DNA from: Candidatus Mediterraneibacter pullicola
Lineage (GTDB): Bacteria; Bacillota; Clostridia; Lachnospirales; Lachnospiraceae
DNA length: 33,631 nucleotides
Direction: 5' to 3'
NCBI GenBank assembly: GCA_019117065.1
Contig: DXAK01000037.1
Coordinates: forward strand, 1 to 33,631
Made by a program: the position numbers and the translations under genes
Notes under the pieces: model-generated
Told to the model about the DNA's origin: nothing
The model's input: the letters and a program-made list of their open reading frames with translations, nothing else
Database searches by the model: none
Part shown: one piece after another, positions 1 through 8,874 of the stretch
Position numbering within the stretch: the first letter of the stretch is position 1
Layout of the letters: the number at the start of each line of letters is the position of its first letter

Positions 1-2
1 TT

Positions 3-320
3 CCCTGTGTAAGGAATCTGACGGTGAAAGAGATCAAAGAGTCTTATGAGTGTAATACAGGAAGAGTGATCGCAGATGAATTCAATCAGAGAGGTATTGA
101 TTACAATGCGGTTCCTGTGGCTTTGTGTAAGAATCACGGAGTCTTTGCGTGGGGAGAAAATGCGAAGGAAGCTGTTCATAATGCAGTTGTAGTTGAAGAA
201 GTTGCTAAGATGGCGGCTTTATGTGAGATGATCAATCCTTCCGCAGCCCCTGCGCCAAAGGAACTTCAAGATAAGCATTATTACAGAAAGCACGGCGCTG
301 ACGCATATTATGGTCAGTGA
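3..320 (+). CDS. araD: L-ribulose-5-phosphate 4-epimerase, C-terminal part (5' end outside window)
   Basis: The reading frame is open from the left edge and stops with TGA at 318-320, so only the last ~105 residues are present. They align by eye with the C-terminal end of bacterial AraD: an ESYECNTG stretch, the NHGVFAWGENAKEAVHNA segment with the conserved HG..AWG pattern, a VVEEVA helix, and the terminal KHYYRKHGADAYYGQ. AraD is a class II aldolase-like, metal-dependent cytosolic enzyme that interconverts L-ribulose-5-phosphate and D-xylulose-5-phosphate, feeding arabinose into the pentose phosphate pathway. The next gene starts 20 bp downstream on the same strand, but its membrane-protein character gives no clear functional link. 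The GTG at 24 is internal, not the start. Confidence 0.93.
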   Translation, partial: PCVRNLTVKEIKESYECNTGRVIADEFNQRGIDYNAVPVALCKNHGVFAWGENAKEAVHNAVVVEEVAKMAALCEMINPSAAPAPKELQDKHYYRKHGADAYYGQ

Positions 321-340
321 TAGCGAGGAGGCAGAGGCGT

Positions 341-1159
341 ATGACAATAAAAATGGTATTTCTGGTAGTGATCGGAGCGGTAATACTGGTGGCTGGAACA
401 ACCGGCCTCAAACGTCAGATCAGGCTAAAGAAAGCCGGGGTGATAGGAGCGGGCAAGGTACTTCGGGCAAAGCACATTCAAAAAAGAGATGAAGAAAATT
501 ATTTAATACAAAATTACTATGAACTTCATGTTGAATACTCAAAGGATGGGCGCAGGAAAGCAGTAGATATAAATAGTATAGACCAGTACTGTCCCGGGGA
601 CCAGATCCATTTGACAGAAGATGCGGACCGAAAAAAGAAAATAAAGGTTTCCGGGGAGGAACGGGAAGCAGTTTTTTCCCACTGGACCCTGATTATCTGC
701 GGAATATTGATTACTTCTATTCCGTTTGTATGGAATCAGCTGGGGGAAAAATACGTTTCAGGTATTCTGTCAGCGCTTTTGCTTTTTTCAGGAGCCAACC
801 TGATTGCTGCATATTTTAAAGCAAAATTCCGCAAAACCGAAAAAATAGAGGCGGAGATCGATGATGTGCTGAAATGGCAGCCGGGTACAAAGAAAAAATG
901 GTACTCTCCGGCAGCTTCATATTATCCGATCATCAAGTACAAAATAGAAGGCGAAGAAAGAAAAATGAGAAGCCGTTATAATTCAAGTACAGAGTCTTTT
1001 TTTAAAAAAGGGAAAAAAGTATTGTTGTACAGGGATAAGGGCACGGGGAATCTGTTGGAGAGGGGAGCAAGAAAAAGTATGCTTATAGGGGGCGGCTTCA
1101 TGACAGTGTTCTCATTTGCAGGAATATACAGTACGGTTCTATTATTCATAGGAGGATAG
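341..1159 (+). CDS. membrane protein with two DUF3592-like modules
   Basis: I place the start at ATG 341 because GAGGAGG at 325-331 lies 9 nt upstream; a GTG at 317 in frame lacks a ribosome site and overlaps the araD stop. The 272-residue product begins with a hydrophobic segment (about residues 5-22), then a soluble beta-rich stretch (to ~110), two membrane helices (about 112-155), a second soluble stretch containing YYPIIKYKIEGEE and a Ser/Gly-spaced SSTESFFKKGKKV segment, and a final C-terminal helix. The pattern YYP.I.Y...G followed by G..V.LY is typical of DUF3592 proteins, and the layout suggests two copies in tandem. Function is unknown in the family; no catalytic residues were recognised. 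It follows araD closely and ends before a terminator. Confidence 0.8.
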   Translation: MTIKMVFLVVIGAVILVAGTTGLKRQIRLKKAGVIGAGKVLRAKHIQKRDEENYLIQNYYELHVEYSKDGRRKAVDINSIDQYCPGDQIHLTEDADRKKKIKVSGEEREAVFSHWTLIICGILITSIPFVWNQLGEKYVSGILSALLLFSGANLIAAYFKAKFRKTEKIEAEIDDVLKWQPGTKKKWYSPAASYYPIIKYKIEGEERKMRSRYNSSTESFFKKGKKVLLYRDKGTGNLLERGARKSMLIGGGFMTVFSFAGIYSTVLLFIGG

Positions 1160-1200
1160 GATCTGGAATTAAAGAGAAATTGAACAGGCATCATCATAGC

Positions 1201-1232
1201 AAAGGACAAGGAAAAAGCCCTTGTCCTTTTTT
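1201..1232 (+). terminator. intrinsic terminator after the DUF3592-like gene
   Basis: A perfect 11-bp stem (1201-1211 with 1219-1229), a 7-nt loop and a following T run. It ends the araD-side transcript. Its right arm contains the TTGTCC that I read as the -35 of uvrC, so terminator and promoter overlap. Confidence 0.85.
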
Positions 1233-1256
1233 ATGTAAAAGATTATAATAAAGCTC
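1221..1256 (+). promoter_or_regulatory. uvrC promoter, predicted leaderless start
   Basis: TTGTCC at 1221-1226 and a perfect TATAAT at 1244-1249 are 17 bp apart. The uvrC ATG is at 1257, only 7 bp after the -10, where transcription would be expected to begin. There is no Shine-Dalgarno sequence between them. Confidence 0.65.
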
Positions 1257-3107
1257 ATGGAAAATAATCATTTTGACATACAGGAAGAATTGAAGAAACT
1301 TCCCGGAAGACCCGGGGTATACATCATGCATGATGAGAAAGATCACATCATTTACGTGGGTAAAGCGGTCAGCCTAAAAAACCGCGTGCGCCAGTATTTT
1401 CAGACAAGCAGGAACAAAGGCGTTAAAATCGAGCAGATGGTGACGCATATTCGCAGATTTGAGTATATTGTGACGGATTCGGAGCTGGAGGCTTTGGTTC
1501 TGGAGTGCAATCTGATCAAGGAATACCGTCCGAAGTATAACACCATGCTTATGGATGACAAGACATATCCGTTCATCAAGGTGACGACAAATGAGGCATA
1601 TCCAAGAGTGCTTCTGTCGAGGAAAATGCTCAAAGACAAGGCGAGATACTTCGGGCCATATACGAGCGCACAGGCAGTGCGTGATACTATTGACCTGATC
1701 CACAAGCTCTATCATGTGAGAAGTTGCAACCGCAGTCTTCCCAGAGATATCGGGAAAGAGCGCCCTTGTCTGAATTATCATATCAAGCAATGCGATGCGC
1801 CTTGCCAAGGTTATATCTCGCAAGAGGAATACCGGAAAGCGATTGACGAGGTGATTCGTTTCCTAAATGGGAATTATGACAGTATTTTAAAAGAACTGGA
1901 GGAGAAGATGAATGCTGCTTCGGAAGCTTTGGAATTTGAGCGTGCCATCGAGTACCGGGAATTGTTAAACAGTGTGAAAAAGGTGGCGCAAAAACAGAAG
2001 ATCACAGATTCCAGCGGTGAGGACAGGGATGTGCTCGCTGTGGCTTCTGAGGAAGAAGACGCGGTTGTTCAGGTGTTCTTTATCCGTGGCGGAAGGCTTA
2101 TCGGGAGAGACCATTTTTATCTCCGAATCGCAAAAGGAGACAGCGTCCCGGATATATTGGATAGTTTTATCAAACAATATTATGCGGGAACGCCCTATAT
2201 CCCCGGCGAACTGATGCTTCAAGATGAGGTAGAGGACAAAGGGCTTATTGAGACGTGGCTTTCTTCAAAGCGCGGACAGAAAGTGATGTTGAGGATTCCG
2301 AAAAAAGGAACGAAGGAGAAGCTTGTTGAGCTGGCTGCGGAGAACGCTCGACTCGTGCTTAGTAAGGACAAAGAGAGACTGAAGCGCGAGGAAGGTCGAA
2401 CGATTGGGGCCGTAAAGGAGATTGCGGCACTTCTTGATCTGGAAGAGATTACCCGCATGGAGGCGTACGATATCTCCAACACCAATGGTTTTGAATCAGT
2501 GGGATCAATGATCGTCTATGAACGTGGCAAGCCAAAGCGAAATGATTACCGGAAATTTAAGATAAAAGGGATAAAGGGAGCAGATGATTACGGAAGTATG
2601 AGAGAAGTGCTGACAAGGCGTTTTACACATGGCCTGAAAGAGAGAGAAGAAAACGCTCAGCTTGGGAAATTTACCGTTTTTCCGGATCTTATTCTTATGG
2701 ATGGGGGGAAAGGGCAGGTTAATGTGGCGCTTCAGGTGCTGGATGAGCTGCGGCTGAATATCCCGGTATGCGGTATGGTGAAGGACGACCATCATCGGAC
2801 GAGAGGATTGTATTACAACAATGAAGAGCTGCCAATTGACCGCTCGTCAGAAGCGTTCCGGCTGATTACAAGAATACAGGATGAGGCGCACCGTTTTGCC
2901 ATCGAGTACCACAGACAGCTTAGAGGAAAAGGGCAGGTGCATTCCATTCTCGATGATATAGAGGGAATCGGTCCGGCGCGGAGAAAGGCGCTGATGAGGC
3001 ATTACCTGAGCTTAGACGCTATCAGAGAGGCAAGTGTGGAAGAACTGGCACAAATTCCGTCCATGAACGAAAAAGCCGCTGAATCGGTATACAAGTTTTT
3101 GCACTAG
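1257..3107 (+). CDS. uvrC: UvrABC nucleotide excision repair endonuclease subunit C
   Basis: 616 residues, normal for UvrC. The N-terminal GIY-YIG nuclease domain is visible as GVYIM (20-24) and IIYVGKA (31-37) followed by the catalytic-type Arg43; it makes the 3' incision. A UVR helix-pair region that contacts UvrB lies around residues 203-240 ([11 protein letters not shown]). The RNase H-like half with [17 protein letters not shown] and a [12 protein letters not shown] segment makes the 5' incision, and a helix-hairpin-helix DNA-binding tail ([15 protein letters not shown]) closes the protein. UvrC acts with UvrA and UvrB on bulky DNA lesions in the cytoplasm. The start at 1257 gives the expected N-terminus ([12 protein letters not shown]) although no ribosome site precedes it; see the promoter entry. 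hprK follows after a ~110-bp gap. Confidence 0.98.
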   Translation: MENNHFDIQEELKKLPGRPGVYIMHDEKDHIIYVGKAVSLKNRVRQYFQTSRNKGVKIEQMVTHIRRFEYIVTDSELEALVLECNLIKEYRPKYNTMLMDDKTYPFIKVTTNEAYPRVLLSRKMLKDKARYFGPYTSAQAVRDTIDLIHKLYHVRSCNRSLPRDIGKERPCLNYHIKQCDAPCQGYISQEEYRKAIDEVIRFLNGNYDSILKELEEKMNAASEALEFERAIEYRELLNSVKKVAQKQKITDSSGEDRDVLAVASEEEDAVVQVFFIRGGRLIGRDHFYLRIAKGDSVPDILDSFIKQYYAGTPYIPGELMLQDEVEDKGLIETWLSSKRGQKVMLRIPKKGTKEKLVELAAENARLVLSKDKERLKREEGRTIGAVKEIAALLDLEEITRMEAYDISNTNGFESVGSMIVYERGKPKRNDYRKFKIKGIKGADDYGSMREVLTRRFTHGLKEREENAQLGKFTVFPDLILMDGGKGQVNVALQVLDELRLNIPVCGMVKDDHHRTRGLYYNNEELPIDRSSEAFRLITRIQDEAHRFAIEYHRQLRGKGQVHSILDDIEGIGPARRKALMRHYLSLDAIREASVEELAQIPSMNEKAAESVYKFLH

Positions 3108-3109
3108 TG

Positions 3110-3118
3110 TGGTATGAT
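3110..3118 (+). promoter_or_regulatory. extended -10 element, possible hprK promoter
   Basis: TGGTATGAT just after the uvrC stop matches the TGnTATnAT extended -10 form; no good -35 is visible. It would give hprK a leader of roughly 90 nt. Confidence 0.4.
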
Positions 3119-3218
3119 GTAAATGAATAGCGGCAGGCTCGGAGACTTTGCACAGCGGTTTACGGACGCGGTGTGCCCAAATCATGGAGCCGGTGTATAT
3201 AAGAAAAAGGAGAGGGTT

Positions 3219-4151
3219 ATGGGACACGGGATTAAATTAACCGAAATTGTTGAAAAGATGGATCTGAAAAATCTTACCCCCGAGGTAGAGCTGGTTGATA
3301 AGGAAGTTAACGTGCCGGATGTCAACCGTCCCGCCCTGCAGCTTGCAGGTTTTTTCGATCATTTTGATTCGAACAGAGTACAAGTTATAGGAAATGTTGA
3401 ATACAGGTATGTGCAGACGCTCACAGAAGAACGGCAGGAATACATCTATAAAAAGCTTTTAGAGCATCCCATTCCATGCATGGTGTTCTGCCGGGACATG
3501 GAACCGAGTCAGGAGTTTTTAACACTTGCCACGGAACAGGGGGTCCCGGTCTTTAAGACTTCTAAGCAGACATCAGACTTCACTGCGGAGATTATCCGCT
3601 GGATGAATGTCAGACTGGCGCCTTGTATTTCGATTCACGGCGTACTCGTGGATGTGTACGGCGTAGGCGTTCTCATTATGGGAGAGAGCGGTATTGGAAA
3701 GAGCGAAGCGGCTTTAGAGCTGATCAAGAGAGGGCATCGTCTGGTGACAGACGACGTGGTTGAGATCCGCAAGGTCAGTGACGAAACTTTGGTTGGCTCT
3801 GCACCGGATATCACAAAGCATTTCATTGAGCTGAGAGGTATTGGGATTGTGGACGTAAAATCTATGTTCGGTGTCCAGAGCGTAAGGGAGACACAGAATA
3901 TTGATCTGGTTATTACACTGGAGGATTGGAGCAGGGAAAAGGAGTATGACAGGCTGGGGCTTGAGGAGGAATACACGGAATTTCTTGGTAATAAAGTGGT
4001 CTGCCACAGCATTCCAATTCGTCCGGGCAGAAATCTTGCCATTATCGTAGAGTCTGCTGCAGTCAATTATAGACAGAAGCAAATGGGTTACAATGCGGCG
4101 CAGGAGCTTTATAAGAGGGTTCAGGAAAATCTGGCGAAAAAGATGAAATAG
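3219..4151 (+). CDS. hprK: HPr kinase/phosphorylase
   Basis: The 310-residue product has the family length when started at ATG 3219, which is preceded by AAAAAGGAGAGGG; an upstream in-frame ATG at 3123 lacks a ribosome site. The C-terminal kinase domain shows His140, the P-loop GESGIGKS (155-162), Asp178-Asp179, and the HPrK signature ELRGIGIVDVKSMFG (204-218). The N-terminal ~130 residues are the usual poorly conserved domain. The enzyme phosphorylates and dephosphorylates Ser46 of HPr in response to fructose-1,6-bisphosphate, ATP and phosphate, and so sets CcpA-dependent carbon catabolite control in Firmicutes. A ROK sugar kinase follows 50 bp downstream, consistent with a carbohydrate-control operon. 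Confidence 0.97.
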   Translation: MGHGIKLTEIVEKMDLKNLTPEVELVDKEVNVPDVNRPALQLAGFFDHFDSNRVQVIGNVEYRYVQTLTEERQEYIYKKLLEHPIPCMVFCRDMEPSQEFLTLATEQGVPVFKTSKQTSDFTAEIIRWMNVRLAPCISIHGVLVDVYGVGVLIMGESGIGKSEAALELIKRGHRLVTDDVVEIRKVSDETLVGSAPDITKHFIELRGIGIVDVKSMFGVQSVRETQNIDLVITLEDWSREKEYDRLGLEEEYTEFLGNKVVCHSIPIRPGRNLAIIVESAAVNYRQKQMGYNAAQELYKRVQENLAKKMK

Positions 4152-4201
4152 TGCTCAGAAATTATAATCAAAAACTAATATAAGGAAGGGAGAGGGTTGT
4201 T

Positions 4202-5143
4202 ATGGAGTATTGTTTTGGTGTGGACATTGGAGGAACGACAATCAAGATGGGCCTGTTTGAGGAAAATGGTACTATTGCTGATAAATGGGAGATCACCACA
4301 GATACCTCTGATGAGGGAAAAGCGATTCTTCCAAATGTGGCTACGTCCATCGCCACAAAGATCGAAGAGCATCAGCTTGACAAAGGAGACATCGCAGGAA
4401 TTGGAGTGGGAGTGCCGGCTCCGGTGACAGCAGACGGGGTAGTCAACGGTAGTGCGAATCTGGGATGGAATTACAAAGAAGTTAAAAAAGAGCTGGAGGA
4501 ACTTACGGGGCTTAGGGCAGAGATCGGAAATGACGCCAATGTAGCCGCGCTGGGTGAAATGTGGAAAGGCGGCGGCGCAGGAGAGAAGAATATGATCATG
4601 GTCACACTTGGCACAGGAGTCGGCGGCGGTGTGATCATCGAGGGGAAGATGCTTGTCGGGCAGAACGGGGCGGGAGGAGAGATCGGACACCTTTGCGTCA
4701 ATTACGAGGAGACAGACCGCTGTGGATGTGGAAACAGAGGATGTCTTGAGCAATACGCTTCCGCCACAGGTATCGTACGTCTGGCGAAGCAGAAGCTGGG
4801 TCAGGAGATGCGCCCCACTATCCTAAATAAAGAAGATGTGACGGCAAAGGATGTGTTTGACGCAGTAAAAGCAGGAGATGAGGTGGCGAAAGAGATTGCT
4901 GTTGTATTCGGCAGATATTTGGGATATGGGCTTGCCAATTTGGCAGCAGTGGCAGATCCGGCAGTGTTCGTCATCGGTGGAGGAGTATCCAAGGCGGGAG
5001 AAGTGCTGATTCCTTATATAAGGGAACCGTATATGGAGAGAGCCTTTTTTGCGGACAAGAAAGTGAAGTTTGTGCTGGCCGAACTTGGAAATGACGCAGG
5101 TATCTGTGGCGCGGCGAAACTGGTTTTAGACAGCCGGCAGTGA
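4202..5143 (+). CDS. glcK: ROK family glucokinase
   Basis: 313 residues, the usual ROK size. The phosphate-binding DIGGTT is at 8-13, the catalytic-type Asp111 sits in GNDANVAALGEM, the glycine-rich GTGVGGG is at 137-143, and a structural zinc site is formed by His163 and the CGCGNRGC cysteines (174-181). Such kinases phosphorylate glucose at C6 in the cytosol, supplying glucose-6-phosphate when sugar enters by non-PTS routes such as the maltose system further right in this window. Glucose as substrate is inferred from family resemblance; other ROK members use different hexoses. A purine-rich AAGGAAGGGAGAGGG precedes the ATG. It is 50 bp from hprK and probably cotranscribed. Confidence 0.88.
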   Translation: MEYCFGVDIGGTTIKMGLFEENGTIADKWEITTDTSDEGKAILPNVATSIATKIEEHQLDKGDIAGIGVGVPAPVTADGVVNGSANLGWNYKEVKKELEELTGLRAEIGNDANVAALGEMWKGGGAGEKNMIMVTLGTGVGGGVIIEGKMLVGQNGAGGEIGHLCVNYEETDRCGCGNRGCLEQYASATGIVRLAKQKLGQEMRPTILNKEDVTAKDVFDAVKAGDEVAKEIAVVFGRYLGYGLANLAAVADPAVFVIGGGVSKAGEVLIPYIREPYMERAFFADKKVKFVLAELGNDAGICGAAKLVLDSRQ

Positions 5144-5155
5144 AACATGTATAAC

Positions 5156-5191
5156 AGAAAAAAGAAGGGGTAGATGCCCCTTCTTTTTTCT
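5156..5191. terminator. bidirectional intrinsic terminator between glucokinase and PBP genes
   Basis: A perfect 15-bp stem (5156-5170 with 5177-5191) and 6-nt loop. The arms are A-rich and T-rich at the outer ends, so it works as a terminator for the plus-strand glucokinase gene and for the convergent minus-strand PBP gene. Confidence 0.92.
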
Positions 5192-5245
5192 GCAGTAATC
5201 TGGTTGTATTTTTAATCAGTATGGCCAGATAGTTTTTGAAATGGT

Positions 5246-7906
5246 TCAGGCTGATGGTTCAGTAACTCCGCCATTGCCAGTATTGCCTCCTCCGGTATTG
5301 CCGCCATCGCCGGTACCGCCGCTAGTATTGCCGCCATCACCAGTATTGCCGCTATCGCCGGTACCACCACTGCCAGTATTGCCTCCTTCGGTATTGCCGC
5401 CATCGCCGGTATTGCCGCTATCGCCAGTACCACCGCCGCTGGTATTGCCATCATCATCGGTATTGCTGCTATCTCCTGTATTGCTGGATCCTGTATTATT
5501 TTCGGCATCATCGGTGTTGGTATCATCTGTATTTTCTTCCTCTACACTTCTGTGTCCCGGACAGCTTTCCGTAGCCACAGTATCCTTATCAAAGTATTCC
5601 GTGACTGCCGGACATCCGCTTACAGCAAGCTTTCCAGTCTCTCTACAGATCGTTTTCTGAACGACAGAAGAAGGAGCGGTGAAGTCCTTATACTCAAGGC
5701 CGGAATGGATCCGTTCCATGATCTGTTTCCATATCCTCATGTGCCATGACTGGTTCATATTATTCATGCTTTTATTCTCATCGTATCCAACCCATATGGA
5801 AGCCGTATAATACGGTGTATAAGCGGAAAGCCATAAGTCGGTGCTGTCATTGGTTGTACCTGTCTTTCCAGCAACAGCCATATTGCTCATTCTCGCAGCT
5901 CCGCCTGTACCGTTCGGGCTGGTGATCACGTCCTCCATCGCGCTTGTCAGAAGGTAAGCGGTGGACTCTTTGATCACTTCATGAGTTTCCGGAGTAGAAT
6001 TGTCGATCAGGACATTTCCGTCATGGTCGAGGATCTCTGTATAAAGGATCGGCTCTGTATAGATACCGCCATTTGCGATTGAAGCGTATGCCGCAGTCAT
6101 CTCTATGTTGTAGACGCCGCGGGTGATACCGCCAAGAGCGGTAGCTTGTGCGATATCTGTCATGCCCGGGTAATCGGGATCATCATTTACAAGAGTAGTA
6201 AACCCGAATTTCTGAAGGTATTGATAACCTTTTGCCGGGGTGACAACCTCTGTGAGAGTACGGACTGCACACACATTCATGGAGTGCAGGATCGCGTAAC
6301 GGACGGTTGCATTGCCAATATATTTATTATCCCAGTTTCTGACCTGTTTACCGTTGGCATAATTGTACGGCTCGTCTTTGATCGTCGAGGCAAGGGTCAT
6401 GCCACACTCGTTGAGGGCAGGAGCGTAAGTGGATACGATCTTAAAGCAGGATCCGGGCTGTCTTGGAGAGTCTGTCGCTCGGTTGAGGGAACGGCTCGTC
6501 GTTTTTGCTCCGCGGCCGCCCACGATCGCTTTGACCTGGCCGGTGTACTGATCCATAACGACAACAGAGGTCTGGGGCTGCAGGGTAATATGAAGATTTT
6601 CATCCACAATATCACCTGCTTCTGTGTTGATACCAAGTGTGCTCTTATATTCCTCAACCGCGCTGTACACGGCGTCCTCTGAACTGAATACGAGAGGATT
6701 AGAATCATTGCGCGAGCTTCGGAGATAGGAACCGAGGTTTTCCTTGCTGTAATTTTCGACTGTTCCGTCAGCGCGGTGGATGGTCAGCGCATATTCTACT
6801 CCGTATTCAACGATAGGATAATTGGACTCGTCGGCAGTGACTTCGTCGCAAATCTGCTGAATGGTAGTATCCTGAGTTGACTTGATGGTGAGCCCGCCGC
6901 TGTAAAGCAGGTTGTATGCTTGAGTTTCCGAATAGCCTTTCTCATCCATAAGATCTTGAATTACATCGTCAATCAGAGCGTCGGTAAAGTAAGAGTAAGG
7001 CGATGTATCTTCCGTGACAGCCGCCGTTTGAACGATGCGGTCATAGACCGGGTCAGCTATGGCTTCGTCATATGCCGTCTGATCAATATATCCTTGTTCC
7101 AGCATATTGTCTAAGACTTTTTTGCGTCTCTCAGCGTTTTTTTCAGGATTTTTTACTGGATCGAATCTCGTCGGATTCTGTGTAATTGCCGCGATAACCG
7201 CACATTCGGACAGTGTCAGATCCGCCACGTCTTTGTTAAAGTATCTTGTGGATGCGGTCTGGACGCCGTAGCATCCCTGCCCTAAGTTGATAGTGTTCAT
7301 ATAGAGCTCTATGATCTCTTCCTTGCTCATTTCCTTTTCAACTGCAAGTGCGAGATACTGTTCCTGAAGTTTACGTTCCACTTTATCAAAGAAAGTCTTT
7401 TCATTGACAAAGTCGAAAACATTGTTTTTTATCAGCTGCTGGGTGAGCGTGCTGGCTCCTTCCGAGAAATTAAATCCATTCATAACACCCACGACTCCCG
7501 CCCTTATGATACCTTGAAGGTCGATTCCGTTATGCTCATAGAAACGCTCGTCCTCAATGGCTACGAACGCATGAGGGAGATATTTGGTGTTTGCCGTGAT
7601 CTCATCATAAGTTTTGTACACACGGTTGGAATCCGAATCCTTCAGTGTTTCGAGTACGGTTCCATTCTGATCCGTGATGTACGAAGTGAATCCCTTGGGG
7701 CGGATATCATCCACCGACACAGCAGGAGTGTCATCTATGATCTTTTTGGCGAAGATCACCCCACCTATTAGACAGATTACGGCGAGAAGCAGGATACAGA
7801 TAATAACCGCTTTAAAAAGACGCACCCCGACACGTTTCTGTTTCATTTTCTTTTTTGAAGAAATAGATTTCCTTTTCTTAGAAAGATTATTTTTCCCGTA
7901 ATTCAC
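5246..7906 (-). CDS. class A penicillin-binding protein (bifunctional peptidoglycan glycosyltransferase/transpeptidase)
   Basis: 886 residues from a GTG at 7906, chosen because AGGAGG lies 8 nt upstream. A Lys/Arg-rich cytoplasmic N-terminus precedes one membrane helix (about 31-53). The GT51 transglycosylase domain shows EDERFYEHNG (catalytic Glu118) and EGASTLTQQ (Glu149). The transpeptidase domain shows SCFK (Ser486), SMN (542-544) and KTGT (681-684). It polymerises lipid II and cross-links peptide stems outside the membrane. From about residue 795 to the end the protein is a low-complexity Asp/Asn/Gly/Ser/Thr tail with repeats such as GDSGNTGDGGNT; such tails are common in PBP1a-type proteins of Firmicutes. 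It is a monocistronic gene between two convergent/divergent neighbours. Confidence 0.96.
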   Translation of the reverse strand: MNYGKNNLSKKRKSISSKKKMKQKRVGVRLFKAVIICILLLAVICLIGGVIFAKKIIDDTPAVSVDDIRPKGFTSYITDQNGTVLETLKDSDSNRVYKTYDEITANTKYLPHAFVAIEDERFYEHNGIDLQGIIRAGVVGVMNGFNFSEGASTLTQQLIKNNVFDFVNEKTFFDKVERKLQEQYLALAVEKEMSKEEIIELYMNTINLGQGCYGVQTASTRYFNKDVADLTLSECAVIAAITQNPTRFDPVKNPEKNAERRKKVLDNMLEQGYIDQTAYDEAIADPVYDRIVQTAAVTEDTSPYSYFTDALIDDVIQDLMDEKGYSETQAYNLLYSGGLTIKSTQDTTIQQICDEVTADESNYPIVEYGVEYALTIHRADGTVENYSKENLGSYLRSSRNDSNPLVFSSEDAVYSAVEEYKSTLGINTEAGDIVDENLHITLQPQTSVVVMDQYTGQVKAIVGGRGAKTTSRSLNRATDSPRQPGSCFKIVSTYAPALNECGMTLASTIKDEPYNYANGKQVRNWDNKYIGNATVRYAILHSMNVCAVRTLTEVVTPAKGYQYLQKFGFTTLVNDDPDYPGMTDIAQATALGGITRGVYNIEMTAAYASIANGGIYTEPILYTEILDHDGNVLIDNSTPETHEVIKESTAYLLTSAMEDVITSPNGTGGAARMSNMAVAGKTGTTNDSTDLWLSAYTPYYTASIWVGYDENKSMNNMNQSWHMRIWKQIMERIHSGLEYKDFTAPSSVVQKTICRETGKLAVSGCPAVTEYFDKDTVATESCPGHRSVEEENTDDTNTDDAENNTGSSNTGDSSNTDDDGNTSGGGTGDSGNTGDGGNTEGGNTGSGGTGDSGNTGDGGNTSGGTGDGGNTGGGNTGNGGVTEPSA
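5249..5510 (-). repeat. imperfect tandem repeat coding the Gly/Asn/Thr-rich PBP tail
   Basis: Short repeating units built on GGTGACAGC/GGCAATAC-type codons encode GNTGDGG, GDSGNT and GGGNT motifs in irregular order. The repeat is in frame and could change length by slippage without breaking the gene. Confidence 0.75.
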
Positions 7907-7934
7907 GAATATATCCTCCTTTTTAGCTCTTATG

Positions 7935-7963
7935 ATTATATCAAAGATGACATTTTAAATAAA
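7935..7963 (-). promoter_or_regulatory. promoter of the PBP gene
   Basis: On the minus strand, TGATATAAT (7943-7935) is an extended -10 with a perfect TATAAT core. The -35 position (around 7963-7958) is only weakly matched. Confidence 0.55.
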
Positions 7964-8043
7964 GGAAAAAATAAAATCTTCATATTTTCTTATGTATTTT
8001 TTATACTATAGGGCGGAAAAGAACCCGATCAGCTCTATTTTGG

Positions 8044-8072
8044 TTGTATGGAAGAGAAGGGTCTGGTATAGT
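8044..8072 (+). promoter_or_regulatory. promoter of yigZ
   Basis: TTGTAT (8044-8049), 17-bp spacer, TATAGT (8067-8072) with TG upstream of the -10. It lies 42 bp before the yigZ start. Confidence 0.6.
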
Positions 8073-8113
8073 AAAGGAAGTTCAGGCAGGGAATATCTGT
8101 AAGGAGGCTGAAA

Positions 8114-8746
8114 ATGAGCTGTTATCACACCGTATCCGTAGGAGGAAAAGGCGAGATCATAGAGAAAAAATCCCGGTTTATTGCTGAGGTATATCCGGTT
8201 TCTGATGATGATGAGGCGTTTGCCCATCTTGAAGAAGTGAAAAAAAGGTATTGGGACGCGAGGCATCATTGCTGGGCCTATGTGATTGGACAAAATCCGG
8301 CTTCCGAGAGGATGAGTGATGACGGCGAGCCGGCGGGGACAGCTGGAAAACCCATACTCGAAGTGATAAGGGGGAGGGGGCTGACGAATGTTTTTGTAGT
8401 GGTGACGAGATATTTCGGTGGAACCCTACTCGGCACGGGCGGGCTTGTGAGGGCTTACACGGCGGCAGCAGCCGAAGGTATCGCTCAAAGTACAGTTGTT
8501 ACCAAGATCTATGGGTATAAGTTGAAGATTACCACAGATTATACGGGATTGGGGAAAATTCAGTACATACTTGGAAAGAGAGGGATCCATGTGCTGGATA
8601 CCGTATATACAGACCGGGTCCGCATTTTTGCTTTTGTATCCGGCGATGAGGAAGCCGCGCTGAAAAAAGATATTATGGAAGGCACGAATGGGCAGGCTAT
8701 GTTAGAGAGGGTGGAAGAGTGCTGGCATTCCGAGGAAAGTTCATAA
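8114..8746 (+). CDS. YigZ/IMPACT family protein
   Basis: 210 residues with AAGGAGG 7 nt before the ATG. The N-terminal UPF0029 (IMPACT) domain is recognised by HHCWAYVIG, RMSDDGEPAGTAGKPIL and VTRYFGGTLLGTGGLVRAY (about residues 18-120); the C-terminal ~70 residues match the position of the DUF1949 domain. Bacterial YigZ proteins have an RNA-binding-like C-terminal fold and are linked to translation control by analogy with eukaryotic IMPACT, but a biochemical role is not settled. It has its own promoter and stands alone between divergent PBP and convergent hpf. Confidence 0.92.
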   Translation: MSCYHTVSVGGKGEIIEKKSRFIAEVYPVSDDDEAFAHLEEVKKRYWDARHHCWAYVIGQNPASERMSDDGEPAGTAGKPILEVIRGRGLTNVFVVVTRYFGGTLLGTGGLVRAYTAAAAEGIAQSTVVTKIYGYKLKITTDYTGLGKIQYILGKRGIHVLDTVYTDRVRIFAFVSGDEEAALKKDIMEGTNGQAMLERVEECWHSEESS

Positions 8747-8757
8747 AGCGATGAGAA

Positions 8758-8792
8758 GGGCTGATGAAGATCTTATGATCAAACATCAGCCC
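8758..8792. other. hairpin between yigZ and hpf
   Basis: GGGCTGATG (8758-8766) pairs perfectly with CATCAGCCC (8784-8792), with an inner GATC/GATC match. It has no convincing T run on either side, so it is a weak or factor-dependent terminator candidate for the two convergent genes. Confidence 0.4.
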
Positions 8793-8874
8793 CTGCAGCT
8801 ATATCCGGTCAAATCTTTGGAGTAAAGTAAACCGGTTTGTGTTATGATATAGTTTTAGAATGTATGTTGTTAGA

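Noticed and set aside
3123-3218. Possible 32-residue N-terminal extension of HprK
   Set aside because: No ribosome site at 3123, while ATG 3219 has a strong one and gives the standard length.
5241-5660. Plus-strand open frame rich in Pro, Leu and Val
   Set aside because: It is the antisense of the PBP repeat tail, has no ribosome site, and its composition is forced by the repeat.
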